Source: Neckera pumila
Taxonomy: Eukaryota > Streptophyta > Bryopsida > Hypnales > Neckeraceae
Assembly: GCA_963969595.1 (NCBI GenBank)
Contig: OZ018409.1
Span: 32,873,282 to 32,937,281 of the forward strand
Length of the DNA stretch: 64,000 nt
Reading direction: 5' to 3'
Made by a program: the position numbers and the translations under genes. The number at the start of each line of letters is the position of its first letter. Within the stretch, counting starts at the first letter, position 1. This document shows positions 1 through 10,734 of the stretch, one piece after another. The notes below the pieces were generated by a model. That model did no database searches, was not told the origin of the DNA, and was given only the letters and a program-made list of their open reading frames with translations.

Positions 1-2232
1 AAGAATGGAAAAATTTCAAATCAAGAAATTGACGATTGCTCAGTTTAAAGAAGGAAAATAAATTTAATTATCTAAATCTTTTAGTAGGTTTAAATACTTA
101 CTATATTCACTTTTTGTATTAGATCTTGCTACGATTCTAAGAAAAAATTTAGAATCTCTTTGCATACATTTTAGAGACTCTATATGAATAAACTATAAAT
201 TTTCAAAGTACTAAAAATTAGTGTACTTGAAATATATCCTAAGCTTACATTTCAATCTTTAGGGCTTATAGTATAAGCAAGAATCTAGATGATTGGAACA
301 ATTTTGCAAACATATTATAAGTAGGCAATGAGTTTTATTGAACAATTTATCACTCAAAAGCAACATAGTTTCATAGAAGAAGTATGTGACAATATAATTC
401 TATTTTACAAAGGATGAAATTTCTGCATATTGGAATGAATGCATACAAATTTGCATAAATAAATGAACTATCATCCATAGATTGCATGTTTCATCCGTGT
501 CTATGGATGCAAAGCACTTCATGACTCCAATGAAGATTGCTTTCTACACTACCCATAAAATTGACCCCTTCTTCCTAAAGATATGCTGGTATGTAAGTAT
601 AGAATCTATGAGACCATGAGCCTAGGAGTCTATTTTGTAGACACTTTCTATAATTATAGGTGTCTCTATAATAGGTATCTATATTATAGACTCTTTCCAT
701 GTTATAGTGCATCTATGTTACAGGTACATATGTTATGAACACCTTCAAGTGGTTGTAGGTACATACCTACAACTAGGTTCAACGCTTGTAGGTTTATGTA
801 CTAGCATGGTTGCTTCTTCCTACAGTTAGCTGTAGTAACCTTATTAAATGTAACTTTTGTCATTGAATACAAAGTCTCTTCCCTTTTAGTTCCAAGCCAC
901 CTTATAAGGTTAGTGTACCTAATTATCACGTGTTTCTAATACCTAACCCTACAAATTCTTTTCTAAAATGTAAAACCTTTGTTAAGGATTATCCAGAGTT
1001 GATTTTGAGTGTTTTTTTTTCCTAGCATTTTGAAAATTTTATATTTCATCCATGTAAAATTCCAATAGCACATAAGAAGACAGTCTAGAATTTTCTTTTG
1101 ACATCTAGCAATTCTAAAAATAAATTAGATAATTTTATTAGCTGCGTATTTGGAAGCAATTAGGTAGGACTTCTATACACCTAGAGTAGGTCAAACCTCA
1201 TATGAAAGACCAATTTTTTTTATGATTTTGCATAGAAGTATGCAATATTTACAAATGAAGAAAACTAAAACTATTGGTCATGAAATTTTTTGGAGGAGGC
1301 TTGATTAAAGCAGAGATCTTTGTATCCAACTTCTAAAAAATATTAAGAATCAGAATTAAATTTTTAAATTTTCTAGGGTCGTGTATTCAATATTTTTTTG
1401 TATGAATTTTTTCACCACTTTTCTATAGAAAAGACATGAAGGCTATTTTTTATAACAATACAGTCAAATTCATGTTGCATTTTCAAAAAAAATTTCCAAA
1501 TTTTATCTAGGGATCACTTAGGTTCCACTCCTAATGTCATATGCTCGATACCACTGAGATATCACATGTGTACTCTTAGGATTCTTTAAATTACCCCCTT
1601 CCCCCTCTTTAAATGTCATTCTCGAATATCACGCACACTTGACTCACATTCAAACTATTTGATGTGTACTATGATGACTTCTTTGTAGTTTGACAAAAAG
1701 TTTTAGATTTTTTTTTGTCGAAAATTTGATTTTTTTGAGAATTTTGGAAGAAAATGGTGAATAACATCATAGTATGAATACAATTTCCATGTCATTTTGT
1801 AACTAGATTTTATTGAGCAAACATTGGAATTACATCCAAAGTTCAAATTGCAATAAAATATTCAATTTTAGGAATTTTTTCAAAATTCAAATTGGAATAG
1901 AAATTAGAGTAGAAGTGACCTTCATTTTCATTAATAGGATTCAAACTCAAAATACTTCTATTTAGTTAAAAAATTCTAGATTTAGAGCAAGGAGCAATAA
2001 TTTCTCCAAATACACTAAAATAATGTATTTTGTGATCCCATTTTTTTTACTAATTCTTCACATTTTATATGAAGACAAACATTGGCAAGACTGCGAATTC
2101 AATTCTATGCTCTTCAATTATAACCCACTATGAAAGGTCAACAAGAAAAAATTGGATGACAAAACACTTCTCTATTGAATTCCTTTGATTGTAATCCAAA
2201 CGCCAGGATTTGACATCCATGACGCTCCAAGG
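1..2232. other. AT-rich intergenic DNA, no gene seen
   Basis: I see no reading frame with recognisable content and no splice-linked exons here. Positions 640-780 are a low-complexity patch of TAGGT/ATCTAT words that holds a 22-bp near-perfect palindrome at 752-773 (10-bp arms, 2-bp spacer). The rest is ordinary AT-rich sequence with T and A runs. Confidence 0.6.
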
Positions 2233-2637
2233 TTAAAGGAGTTAGAGTGTATTAAAGAAATACCGTATGTGAAGGTTTGATGCAACAGTCAAGGTGCTGA
2301 AATTGAATTTCCACGTTAGATTTTAGGGGTCCTTGTGAACTCACACCAATCACAAGATGACACATGACACTTTTTTACAAAAATGACTTAATTTATTTAT
2401 GCCAAATCTAGGTAGGTGTCTACTTCTTCAAAGTGAAAAATTAAAGGAGTTAGAGTGTTAAAGAAATACAGTACGTGAAAGTCTGATTTGACACTAAAGG
2501 TGTTGAAATTGAATTTCGACATCAGATTTTTCAGATGTCCATGTCAACTAACACCAATCACAAGATGACATGCGGCACTTTTTACAACTTCATTTATTTA
2601 TGGGCATTAGGTGTCTACTTCCCTAAAATGAAAAAAA
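2233..2637 (+). repeat. Tandem duplication, about 200 bp x 2
   Basis: Two direct copies lie head to tail, 2233-2440 and 2441-2637. Both begin TTAAAGGAGTTAGAGTGT. They share blocks such as CACCAATCACAAGATGACA and end in GGTGTCTACTTC plus an A-rich tail. The copies differ by scattered substitutions and small indels, so the duplication is not recent. It ends about 250 bp before the G+C-rich leader of the next gene. Confidence 0.85.
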
Positions 2638-3828
2638 TGAGAAAAAAAAATCACTGGTTGTACAGTACTGTAGATACTTTACCGCTACCGCTATTTTGAC
2701 TTTCTCCAAGCGGAAGTAACTTACATGGAAAACTGTCCCCTAGAAACACCGTGGACACTGTTTGTAAGGGAAAAAGTCCAGATCCAATGCCGGCGCTCAT
2801 CGTCTCGTCTCTCCACCCTCGCCTTTCATCAGTTCTCCTCCTCCGATCCCCCCTTGAGTGCTTCCTGTTTTCCTCCAAATTTTCATTAGCAACGCATCGC
2901 ATCGCATCGGATCGCATCGCACTTTCTTACAGGTCAGTCGCATTGTGATCTACTTCCAACTCTTTTTCTTGCAAAATTCGCTTCACAGGGTCTCTTGCGC
3001 GCATCCATGCATCGCATCAGCCCCTTCTTTCAATTTCATTGACTGGACGGGATCCATTTGATTTCGAGTGGAGTTCGCAAATCAGATTTCAAGGGATTTG
3101 TGATGCTAGGTTCGTGTAGTAGTACTGCGGTCTCTTCTCTGTCTGCGCAATATTTGTTGCAATTTTTAGGTCATGGTCTCGTTTTCTTTGAGTATTTTGG
3201 CTTTTCAGTTTACGATCTTGTGTTTTGAAGGGTGTGGGGTTTCTCGATCCGCATCCTTTTTTTCCTGCATCGTTTCTGCTGATTTGTTATAATCTGGAGC
3301 TAGAATCGATCTCATGTCGGTTTGGAGCTGTAATCTCATGAATGAACAATAGTTTGGGGTTGTAAAGGTAGTCGGTATTGAACTTCGTATTTGGAATTAG
3401 CTTGCAGTTCTTTGAGATTAGGTTAGAGGTTCCGTGAATAGTAGCTTGCTTTTGTAAAGTTAGATACGGAGTATTATTCTGACCTTCTATTCAGACTTAG
3501 ATTTTAGTTGTGTTTGTTTAGGTTATAGTTGTCTGGAAGTAGTTTAGAAATACCATTACGATTCAATTAATTAAGTAAAAAAGAAATGAAGGAGAAAGCA
3601 GTCAGGTATGGTGTTATGAACGTTTGTATTTGGATCGTGACAATCATGAATTGTCGGTATTTCTCTGAACTTGTTTTGAATGATTCAGACAACCTTGATT
3701 CAACTTAAGCTGTAAAAATGTAGCCTTATTTTGGTTGTCAAACTTGTTGAAGCGATGCTATTCCTTTTACTTTCTTTTTGATCTGCTCTGATAGATTTTT
3801 CAAAAATTGCAGTTTCAGACTTCTGCTT

Positions 3829-3869
3829 GGAGGAGGCTTGAACTATTTGAAGGAGGCTTGAACTATTTG
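3829..3869 (+). repeat. Short tandem repeat, 20 bp x 2
   Basis: The unit GGAGGCTTGAACTATTTG is repeated directly, inside the putative leader intron of the IQ-BAG-PEF gene. Confidence 0.7.
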
Positions 3870-5040
3870 CAGAAGCACTTGAAGGGGTCTATATTTCACA
3901 CGGATGGTCCAAGGGCTGAGGTTATAGTATAAAGTAAGAAAGGCAAACCTTCGTCCACATATTCTTAGTGGATTCCTAAAAATATTGTTATCTGGTTCTG
4001 TGGGCAATGGTTACAGTACACCCAAAATGTATGTGATTATATGGACTTTCTGACAACTAATTGTGCTGCATGTCAAAGTGACGTTAAAAATGTCTTTGGG
4101 ATCATAGGAATCTGGAAGGTGATCTAGAATCCTTTTCATACTTCTCAAACTCTTTATTATTTTTATGTAACTTTCTTGTGACATAAAGGAGAGACACAAA
4201 GTAAGTTTGGTCTGGGTACATATGTTTCTACAGTTTGGTGAGAATGTGATATTAGAGAATTGAAATTAAAAAAAGTATGTGTGTACTTCTAGACTATTTT
4301 GCTTTGATCTGAGGTTTGAGAGTTTACTTTATTTTTTCAGATTATTATCATTCATAGCGCCATAACGTCTCTAGTCGATCACTACAGTATACGGTATAAT
4401 GCCTTGTTTGCGGATTAAAGGCAACGGTATCATTTATCTCATTGGCTAATTAAAAATGGATTATTATCCGTAATCCTTCTCTTAGTTTTAAGTCTTTGAT
4501 CATCCAAAAGTTCAGATCTAGTCATTCTTGATCAATTCGATTTCTTTATCCCAAGAAGTCCAATAATGCTCTTCAGCCTCCCAGCTCTTTTTAGCAATTT
4601 TCAGTCATATTGGCTGTAGCTGATTACTGTACCCGCTACTGAAGAGTAGCTCCAATCGTCATATTTAAAAATATGGCAAAATATCATGAAATTGACCCTC
4701 TGTATCTATCTGAATATAACCTCAGATCTCTACCAGCCTTATTTTCTTAGAGCTCTATGCAATTGAATGCCAATATCATGACATGCTTGAACAAAGCATT
4801 CTTCATCTTCTATAGGAATCTTTATTGCTCATAAGTAAACTTTATTTTACTCATAAAGGTACCGATGAGTTCTTCTCCATTCTCTCCTAGTGATTTGATT
4901 CTTCCATCATTTTCTCCATTGTTCTCTCCATCCTTGAAGTAGCTCTTTATATGAAGTAGCTCTTTGTAAGTCTACACTTGATTTCTTCCTCCAAAAGGAT
5001 TTTCTTCTAATTGGTTTTCAAAATGTCAAAACATGATACT

Positions 5041-5270
5041 TTAATCCTGAAGCGTTCCGATGTCCATATTTTGGATGATGAACAGAGGGCTTTGAGGCAC
5101 TGTTTTGTCCAACTAAGTTTGCATTCATCTAATGTAATACTTGAATCTAGAAAAGACAACCTTTCTTAATGACCAAATTCATGAAATTTATGGTAAATGA
5201 TGTTTCTCTACAAAGGTATAAGCAAAAATGTGCAAAAATTCAGAGAAGGATTGAGACGTTTAGGGGTTAA
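5041..5270 (+). mobile_element. Short TTAACCCC-ended non-coding element, copy 1
   Basis: This copy of about 230 bp starts TTAATCCTGAAGCG and ends GACGTTTAGGGGTTAA, so its termini form imperfect inverted repeats. It aligns along its whole length with 57380-57602. Shared blocks include CATATTTTGG, GTAATACTTGAATCTAGAAA and GATATAAGCAAAAATGTGC (with GGTATAAGC here). It has no coding capacity. It is the smallest member of the window-wide TTAACCCC superfamily and lies in the putative leader intron of the IQ-BAG-PEF gene. Confidence 0.75.
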
Positions 5271-5616
5271 TGAATACAACCATTCCAGTTTGCTCCTATG
5301 AGTTCTTCTCTATTCTTTCCTGATCAATTGATCCTTCCACTATTCTCTCCATCATTGCACTAGCTCTACTTAAGCCTTTACAATAATTCTTTCTTCAAGA
5401 GGATAGTCTTCCAATTGGTTCAAGGATGTCATGATCAAAACGTGCTATATCTTCAAATTTGACCATTCCAGTTTCATGCTTTTGCATAGATGTCATGACC
5501 AAATCTTGCTATTTTATGCAATACGACCTTTCCTGTTTCTTGCTTTTGCACAGAGAACTAATGTTCTGTGCCTATTTCCCTAGATTAAAAAGGATTTCCG
5601 CTGTGGTGGACCTGCA

Positions 5617-8205
5617 ATGAAGTACAGGCGGTCTAAGCCGCATGTAGCAGCCACAGCGATCCAAGCGGCGTATCGAGGCCACCTGGTGCGCAAGACACAA
5701 CCTCTGAAGCATCTTCGAATCATCCGAAGCGTGCGAACGGAGCTTCAGAGACTCCAGCACCAACTCGCAGCCGACCCCCGTTTGTTCGAGACTCTGCGGA
5801 GGGATCCCACGGAGAGGCTGAAATGGAGCGAGGGAGGGATGGCGCTCCTACTGCAGCTCGACTCCATGCAGGCAACTTTCATTAAGACTTTGCTTGTTTG
5901 TTTATTCTTTTTCTTCGTTCTTCACTGGGGTGTTCCTGAGAATTTGTTGGAGGCTACCAATTAGGGCGAATTTTTTCATTTTGGTCGCTACCATATAGGT
6001 TCTGGCGATTTTACAACGAATTTTGTCTAAGAATTTATAAGAATATCATCAATAACTGAAAAAATCATTTGATAATAAGTGACTTCATGTAAAGCTTTTG
6101 GAAATACTATGGCAATGCACTCAGTTTGTTGCCTAAAAGCTTTGAGATTTTACAAATGTTTCTATTCTATAATTACTTATTGACAAACAAGGGTCTCTGA
6201 ATGCAGGGTGTGCACCCAGTGGTGCGAGTGCAGCGGAAGAGTCTGACCAAGGACGTGATTCTGTACCAAGAGTATATCGATTCTGCGGGGAAAGGAGCAC
6301 ATTTGCCTTATGTTCCACCTCCAGGGCAGGGCCTTCCTCAAGTACCTCCATCCAATGTAATGTATAATCAACAAGGAGGGTATTCTACAAGTAGTTACAG
6401 TTCTTATGGAGCAACGCAGCAGGCTGGTAACCCTCAGGCTCATGTTCCCTACGTTCCAACAGGTCCAGGTCGCGGTGAGCGTCCTGCCAGTCAATATCCT
6501 GTTGCCCCAGAGAAGACTTATTATCCTCCAGCTCAAGGTGTGGCTTGTGAATCCTTAAACCTTTCATGTTTTGGCTGCAGGGAACGCTGTCACTCCTGTG
6601 GCTTGGCTTGTTTTCTCTTGAACAGGCTCTTCTTTCTTGTTCTGCTTACTAAGTTCATAATGTTTTTCGGGAAAAGGAGTTTTGACCTCCTTAAGTAAGG
6701 TTCAATATTGATGCTCGGTGAACCAGGTTTTAGCGTTGTAAAAGGGTTCGAGTAGGGTTGCAAATTTAATGGGTTTGAGGTTCGCCATATGAGCATGTTT
6801 CATATTTTCATATTTTCTCATACATGCTTTTTTTGTGGATCAGGCAACCCTCGATATGAATATGATTCACGTTTTCCTCCAGGCACAGAGCCTGATGTAA
6901 TAGAACTCTTCAGGAAAGCAGATGTGGATGGAAGTGGAGCCATTGATACCATGGAGCTGCAAAGAATTCTATCACTCAAGTTCTTCAATTTTAGTCGGAG
7001 AACTGTGCGCCTGATGCTCCACCTTTTTGCCGACAACACCACTGTTAGTTCCAGGTAACCGGACTTCTGACCTCTTTCTTCCAAACTATTCCCCTACCCA
7101 TCAAATCGATATTAGTCTGTCTGATTCACTATATGAACTAAAAATGCTCTTGATAACCTAAAGTCATGTGATTTATGTTGCAGATTCAGTATGATCCAAC
7201 AGCTTGGTTGATACCAATCTGACCCTCCCTTATCCGCAGATCAATTTCAATCTGACTGGTTTGCACTCCCATGGAAAGCGCTCCTGAAAACCTGAAAGTC
7301 ATGTGATGTTTGTGTTGGGGAATTGATATAATCTGACATCTTGAGTGATGTCAATCTGAGTGCTCCCTAACCCTACCCATCTGATGGATATTAATGTGAT
7401 GTAGTTGCATCTAAAATCATGTGATTTTTGTTTTGCAAATTGGGATTGAAAGTCATGTGATGTTTAGGTTGGAGATTAGTCGGCCAGTTATTTACTACAT
7501 GGAAAATCATTTGATTTTACTATTGCAAATTGGATTCAAAGTCGTGTGATGTTTGGGTTCTAGATTTGTCAATTTTAGGCATAGAAAATTTTGTGATGTT
7601 TGGGTTGTAGTTTGGGACTCAAAGTCATGTGATCTTTGGGTTGCAAATTGTGACTAAAGTTATATGATGTGTTGCAGATTTGGATCGAGAGTCGTGTGAT
7701 GTTTGGTTTGCAGATTGGGGCTAAAAGTGATGTGAAGTTTGTGTTCAAGATTGGGATTGAATCCATATGATCTATGTATTCTAGTTTGGGATTGAAAGAA
7801 ATGTGATGTCTATGTTGTGATGATTGGGACTAAAAATCATATAATGTATGTTGCAGATTGGGACCGGGTGCATTTGTGAAGCTATGGAGGGAACTAAGGA
7901 AATGGCAACGGACATTCAAAAGCTTTGACATCAATGGCGATGGGACCATTGACTTACCTGAGTTGAGGGAAGCCATGTTGAGCCTAGGAATTGGAGTAAC
8001 GCACCAAGTGTTGCAACTTCTCATGTTCAACTATGATCGGACAGGCCATAACTCTAGCATTGCTTTTGGTGACTTCATTGAGTGCGGATTGATTGTGAAA
8101 GGCTTGACAGAGGAGTTCATCTCTCATGATCCCCAATACACTGGTGCTGCGAGAATTGATTACCAGACATTCATGATGATGGTCTTGCCCTTCATTGTTG
8201 CTTAG
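5617..8205 (+). CDS. IQ-BAG-penta-EF-hand fusion protein (calcium sensor with chaperone-binding N-terminus)
   Basis: Four coding exons give 381 residues: 5617-5871, 6207-6537, 6844-7054 and 7857-8205. Residues 14-26 contain a textbook IQ motif (IQAAYRGHLVR), which binds calmodulin-like proteins. A BAG-type Hsp70-binding helical domain follows (about 30-112), as in plant BAG5/6/7. A Pro/Tyr/Gly/Ser-rich linker (about 113-195) leads to a C-terminal penta-EF-hand module like plant CML48-50. EF1 (DVDGSGAIDTME) and EF3 (DINGDGTIDLPE) are canonical calcium loops, while EF2, EF4 and EF5 look degenerate. Exon 2 encodes the last BAG helix and the linker without interruption, so the fusion is not an exon-joining artefact. 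Intron 1 needs a GC donor (CAG|GCAACT). Likely cytosolic or membrane-associated; function inferred from domains. The start is the first ATG after the 5583 acceptor, just before the IQ motif. Confidence 0.85.
7155..7856 (+). repeat. Intronic minisatellite derived from the gene's own 3' splice site
   Basis: Most of the third intron (7055-7856) consists of degenerate tandem units of about 35 bp. The consensus resembles AAAGTCATGTGATGTTTG followed by GGTTGCAGATTGGGA. The last unit is the real acceptor and the first bases of exon 4 (TTGCAG|ATTGGGACC). Three earlier units keep an intact TGCAG|ATT (AG ending at 7183, 7676 and 7713), and several others carry TTGCAAATTG variants. Confidence 0.85.
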
Positions 8206-8699
8206 TGCAACTCTTGCAAACATATATAACATTCTACACTAGTGTAGGATGGGTCCCTAGAACATTGTTGACACACTTAAGAATATAGGCTCAAAAGTCA
8301 AGAATCATCTTTACTGTGAGCCAAGAAAATGTGTTCACCTCATCCCTTTGAGGTCACATTCTTCCAAGATATATCTTTGGTGTCCTTCAAAGTCACATTC
8401 TTCATAGATATATCTTTGGTGTCCTTGAGGTTAAATGGGAGGCTCTTGACTTGGTTATGAATGTTATGCATCTGAACCCACAGGAAATTGCCGGCTTGTG
8501 CAGTAGAAAGTGCAGCCGGGTTATTACAGCTGTGTCTTGTAATCTGAGAATAGGATGACAAACAACTCTACCAACGCTTAGAAAAATTCAGATCAGCTGC
8601 CCAACTTTGCAAGGGCTGCAGAAACTAATTTCTTGCGGTATTGCCGTGTTGCTAATCCATAACATGAAACAAGTTGTATTTATAGTGACGTCGTATTCT
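8206..8699. other. 3' flank of the IQ-BAG-PEF gene with a 39-bp tandem repeat
   Basis: No gene is seen. A 39-bp unit beginning GTCACATTCTTC and containing AGATATATCTTTGGTGTCC is repeated directly at 8353-8391 and 8392-8430. The repeat lies about 150 bp past the stop codon and is probably in the 3' untranslated region. Confidence 0.6.
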
Positions 8700-9065
8700 A
8701 AAGCTTAATGTTCATGAAGTAAGGAATCACAAATAATAGACTCTACGTACACTGCCACATTCATTATAAAAACATATGAAAGGTTCTTTAGTGAGCAGCC
8801 AGGGTCCGTCTTTGTCCTGTAGTTTTGATGAGGACCCAAGGTTCCTTATCCAAGGACGTTCACGCACCTCCTCCAGAATGTTACGTGTTTAGGTTAATGT
8901 TCACGAAGGAAGCAATCACAAAAAGGAAACCGTATGCAAGGCTCTCCCGTCCAGGGTCTGTCTCCGTCCTGTACTTTTGGCACCGCCCCAAGTTTCCATG
9001 TCCAAGGGCATTGACGAACCTCCTCCAGAATGTTTTATGTTAAGCTTCATGTTCATGGAAAAAGC
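8700..9065 (+). repeat. Tandem duplication of about 165 bp, 2.2 copies, downstream of the poly-Q gene
   Basis: Copy A (about 8700-8886) and copy B (about 8887-9037) share CACCTCCTCCAGAATGTT and related GGTC(C/T)GTCT..GTCCTGTA blocks. A partial third copy begins near 9038 (TGTTAAGCTTCATGTTCATG). The array starts 65 bp beyond the stop codon of the minus-strand poly-Q gene, so it probably makes up part of its 3' untranslated region. Confidence 0.8.
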
Positions 9066-9129
9066 AAGCAACCACATACTCGAAGAGTAACAAACAACTT
9101 TCAAATCTGTGAAGGCTCGAACCTGTTCT

Positions 9130-9492
9130 TCAATTCAACGGCTCAGGAGGGTATCCAATTGGACTGACTGACTCACGGCTGAGTGCATACGGGCGATCGT
9201 CAGGACTCGTCTCCCGACGGATCGGCATGGTGCGCAGAATGGAAGGAATGCGCTCGACAGATTCGATTTCATTCAGCTCCTTCAGCGTGGCTTCACGCTC
9301 CTCCTGCGTCACTGGAACACTGAACCTCCGGGATTGCCCTGTTCTCTCCCCTTTCTCAATCGGGGCCTTGCCCAGGGTCAAGTCCAGCTGCTGCTGCTGC
9401 TGCTGCTGCTGCAGCTTCGTCTCGCTCCTCGTCCTGCTGGAGCTTTCGCTGTCTTCAAGGAGCTGGGACTTGGCTTTGGCCTTGTCCGCCAT
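9130..9492 (-). CDS. Small poly-Q protein of unknown function
   Basis: A single exon encodes 120 residues starting MADKAKAKSQLLED. I chose the ATG at 9492 rather than the in-frame ATG at 9540 because the MADK start opens the compositionally coherent protein. Residues 1-25 are polar and Ser-rich. A pure run of eight glutamines follows, encoded by a CAG tract. The middle is Glu-rich and probably helical (TQEEREATLKELNEIESVER). The Pro/Arg/Ser-rich tail ends GYPPEPLN. There is no signal peptide or membrane segment. Codon use and G+C match the real genes of the window. I do not recognise the family; it could be a nuclear or adaptor protein. Tandem duplications lie directly on both sides of it. 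Confidence 0.6.
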   Translation of the reverse strand: MADKAKAKSQLLEDSESSSRTRSETKLQQQQQQQQLDLTLGKAPIEKGERTGQSRRFSVPVTQEEREATLKELNEIESVERIPSILRTMPIRRETSPDDRPYALSRESVSPIGYPPEPLN

Positions 9493-9500
9493 GGGTTGAG

Positions 9501-9908
9501 GGAGAATTGAGGGTGAAGTACTGCACTTGCACACAATCACCTGTCAATACGCGCAAGCTCCCCTCCGATCAGCACACAGTGGCATCAAACCCTAAATTCA
9601 AGATTTTAGTGCATGCCAAATTCTTTGAACTCGCTGAAAATGGAATGGCGATAAGAGTGTTCTGGCGTTTCAAAGATTGACTAATGTTTCAGAAATCGAC
9701 TACCATTTTGAAGCACTCGAGAATTGAGTGTGAAGTACTACTCCGTCACAATCCCCTCCGATCAGCACAGTTCCTTCTCCCATGGATCAAACCCTAAAAG
9801 TGAAGAGTTTAGTGAATGACAAAGTCTTGAAAATGGACCGGCGATATTGTAGTCTGGTCAAGAATATTGCGGTGTCTCAGAAATCGACTAGCATTTTGAA
9901 AAACTCGT
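9501..9908 (-). repeat. Tandem duplication of the poly-Q gene's upstream region
   Basis: Two direct copies, 9501-9718 and 9719-9908, share GAGAATTGAG.GTGAAGTACT, CCCCTCCGATCAGCACA, ATCAAACCCTAAA and CAGAAATCGACTA.CATTTTGAA. The first copy starts 9 bp upstream of the predicted start codon, so the whole leader/promoter has been duplicated. Each copy carries an AAACCCTAA-type telo-box, an element common in plant housekeeping promoters. Confidence 0.8.
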
Positions 9909-10734
9909 GATGCATTTCAAAATTCAAAGCTACCTGCAGTGCACGTAGAGGTTAACTTCGTACAATTACCCTGTTTTTACAAAAGTTGATCCGCAGTGAA
10001 GGTTTAGGGTTTCGTGAATGAGCGCTCCATCGTAGCAAATCTCCTTCGCGTAGTTTCAATTACCAGTAACTGAATGCCTAACTGAATTCTATCATCGTTG
10101 AGGAATTTTCTAAGCTAAGATTCGGAATTTCATATTCAGAAATTCATCATACGATAGATCTCAGAGAGGTAACGGAATGGTAACCGTCGTGATTTTAAGC
10201 GACTGTTAGCGCACCAAGAGATGTGCCACAATGAATCCCGAAATCTCGCCCAAACAATCCTGATCCCACAAACCCTAACCCTAATCTGGTACATAGAAAA
10301 TTGGGTGAAATGTGAATACTGGCTCCTAATAAGGTAACTACACCTAATTGTGACTTGTTTGCAAAAATCTGGTACATCAAAACTTTGCATAAAATGTAAG
10401 CCATCTTGAACATGCCTCAGCGTTCACCTTAGATTATAGAAAAATTGATAAAAATAGCCAAAATTGAATATTGACCATAAAATAGTTGATTGGTCAATTA
10501 GGGGTTAACCTTGGAACAATGTGGAGGGTGACCTTGGAACATGGATTGTACAATTGTAAGAGTCATTGGAAATAAAAAAATTTTAAAGTATTCATTAGAG
10601 GTCAAGCTTCTGTAGATGTTCTTTTTTTTCTACAAAAAATTCCAAAGATGAATAGTTGTAGTTGTATCCTACAGTGGAGAATTCCTTGTCATCCACTTAT
10701 TTGGACACTTATTGTCCACGGCGTCCTTCTTGGA
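9909..10734. other. Intergenic DNA upstream of the poly-Q gene
   Basis: No gene is recognised. A short telomere-like AAACCCTAACCCTAATC tract lies at about 10268-10284, and a lone GGGGTTAACC terminus-like word lies at 10501-10510. The open frames at 10136-10413 on the minus strand overlap each other in two frames and show no recognisable content. Confidence 0.5.

Larger units (their letters stand above)
2700..5616 (+). promoter_or_regulatory. Putative promoter, 5' leader exon and long leader intron of the IQ-BAG-PEF gene
   Basis: G+C content rises sharply at about 2740-3070. A pyrimidine-rich stretch there carries a GCATC pentanucleotide run (2894-2921) and ends in a good donor context, ACAG|GTCAGT, near 2934. 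The next obvious acceptor before the start codon is the pyrimidine tract and CCCTAG at about 5577-5583. Together these suggest a non-coding first exon and a leader intron of about 2.6 kb. The intron holds a TTAACCCC-type element at 5041-5270 and two diverged copies of a CTCC-rich block (about 4858-4990 and 5295-5400). No transcript was available, so the transcription start and the number of leader exons are inferred. Confidence 0.35.

Noticed and set aside
10268..10284. Telomere-like CCCTAAA repeats
   Set aside because: Only two to three units are present; this is a telo-box-like word common in plant promoters, not an interstitial telomere array.
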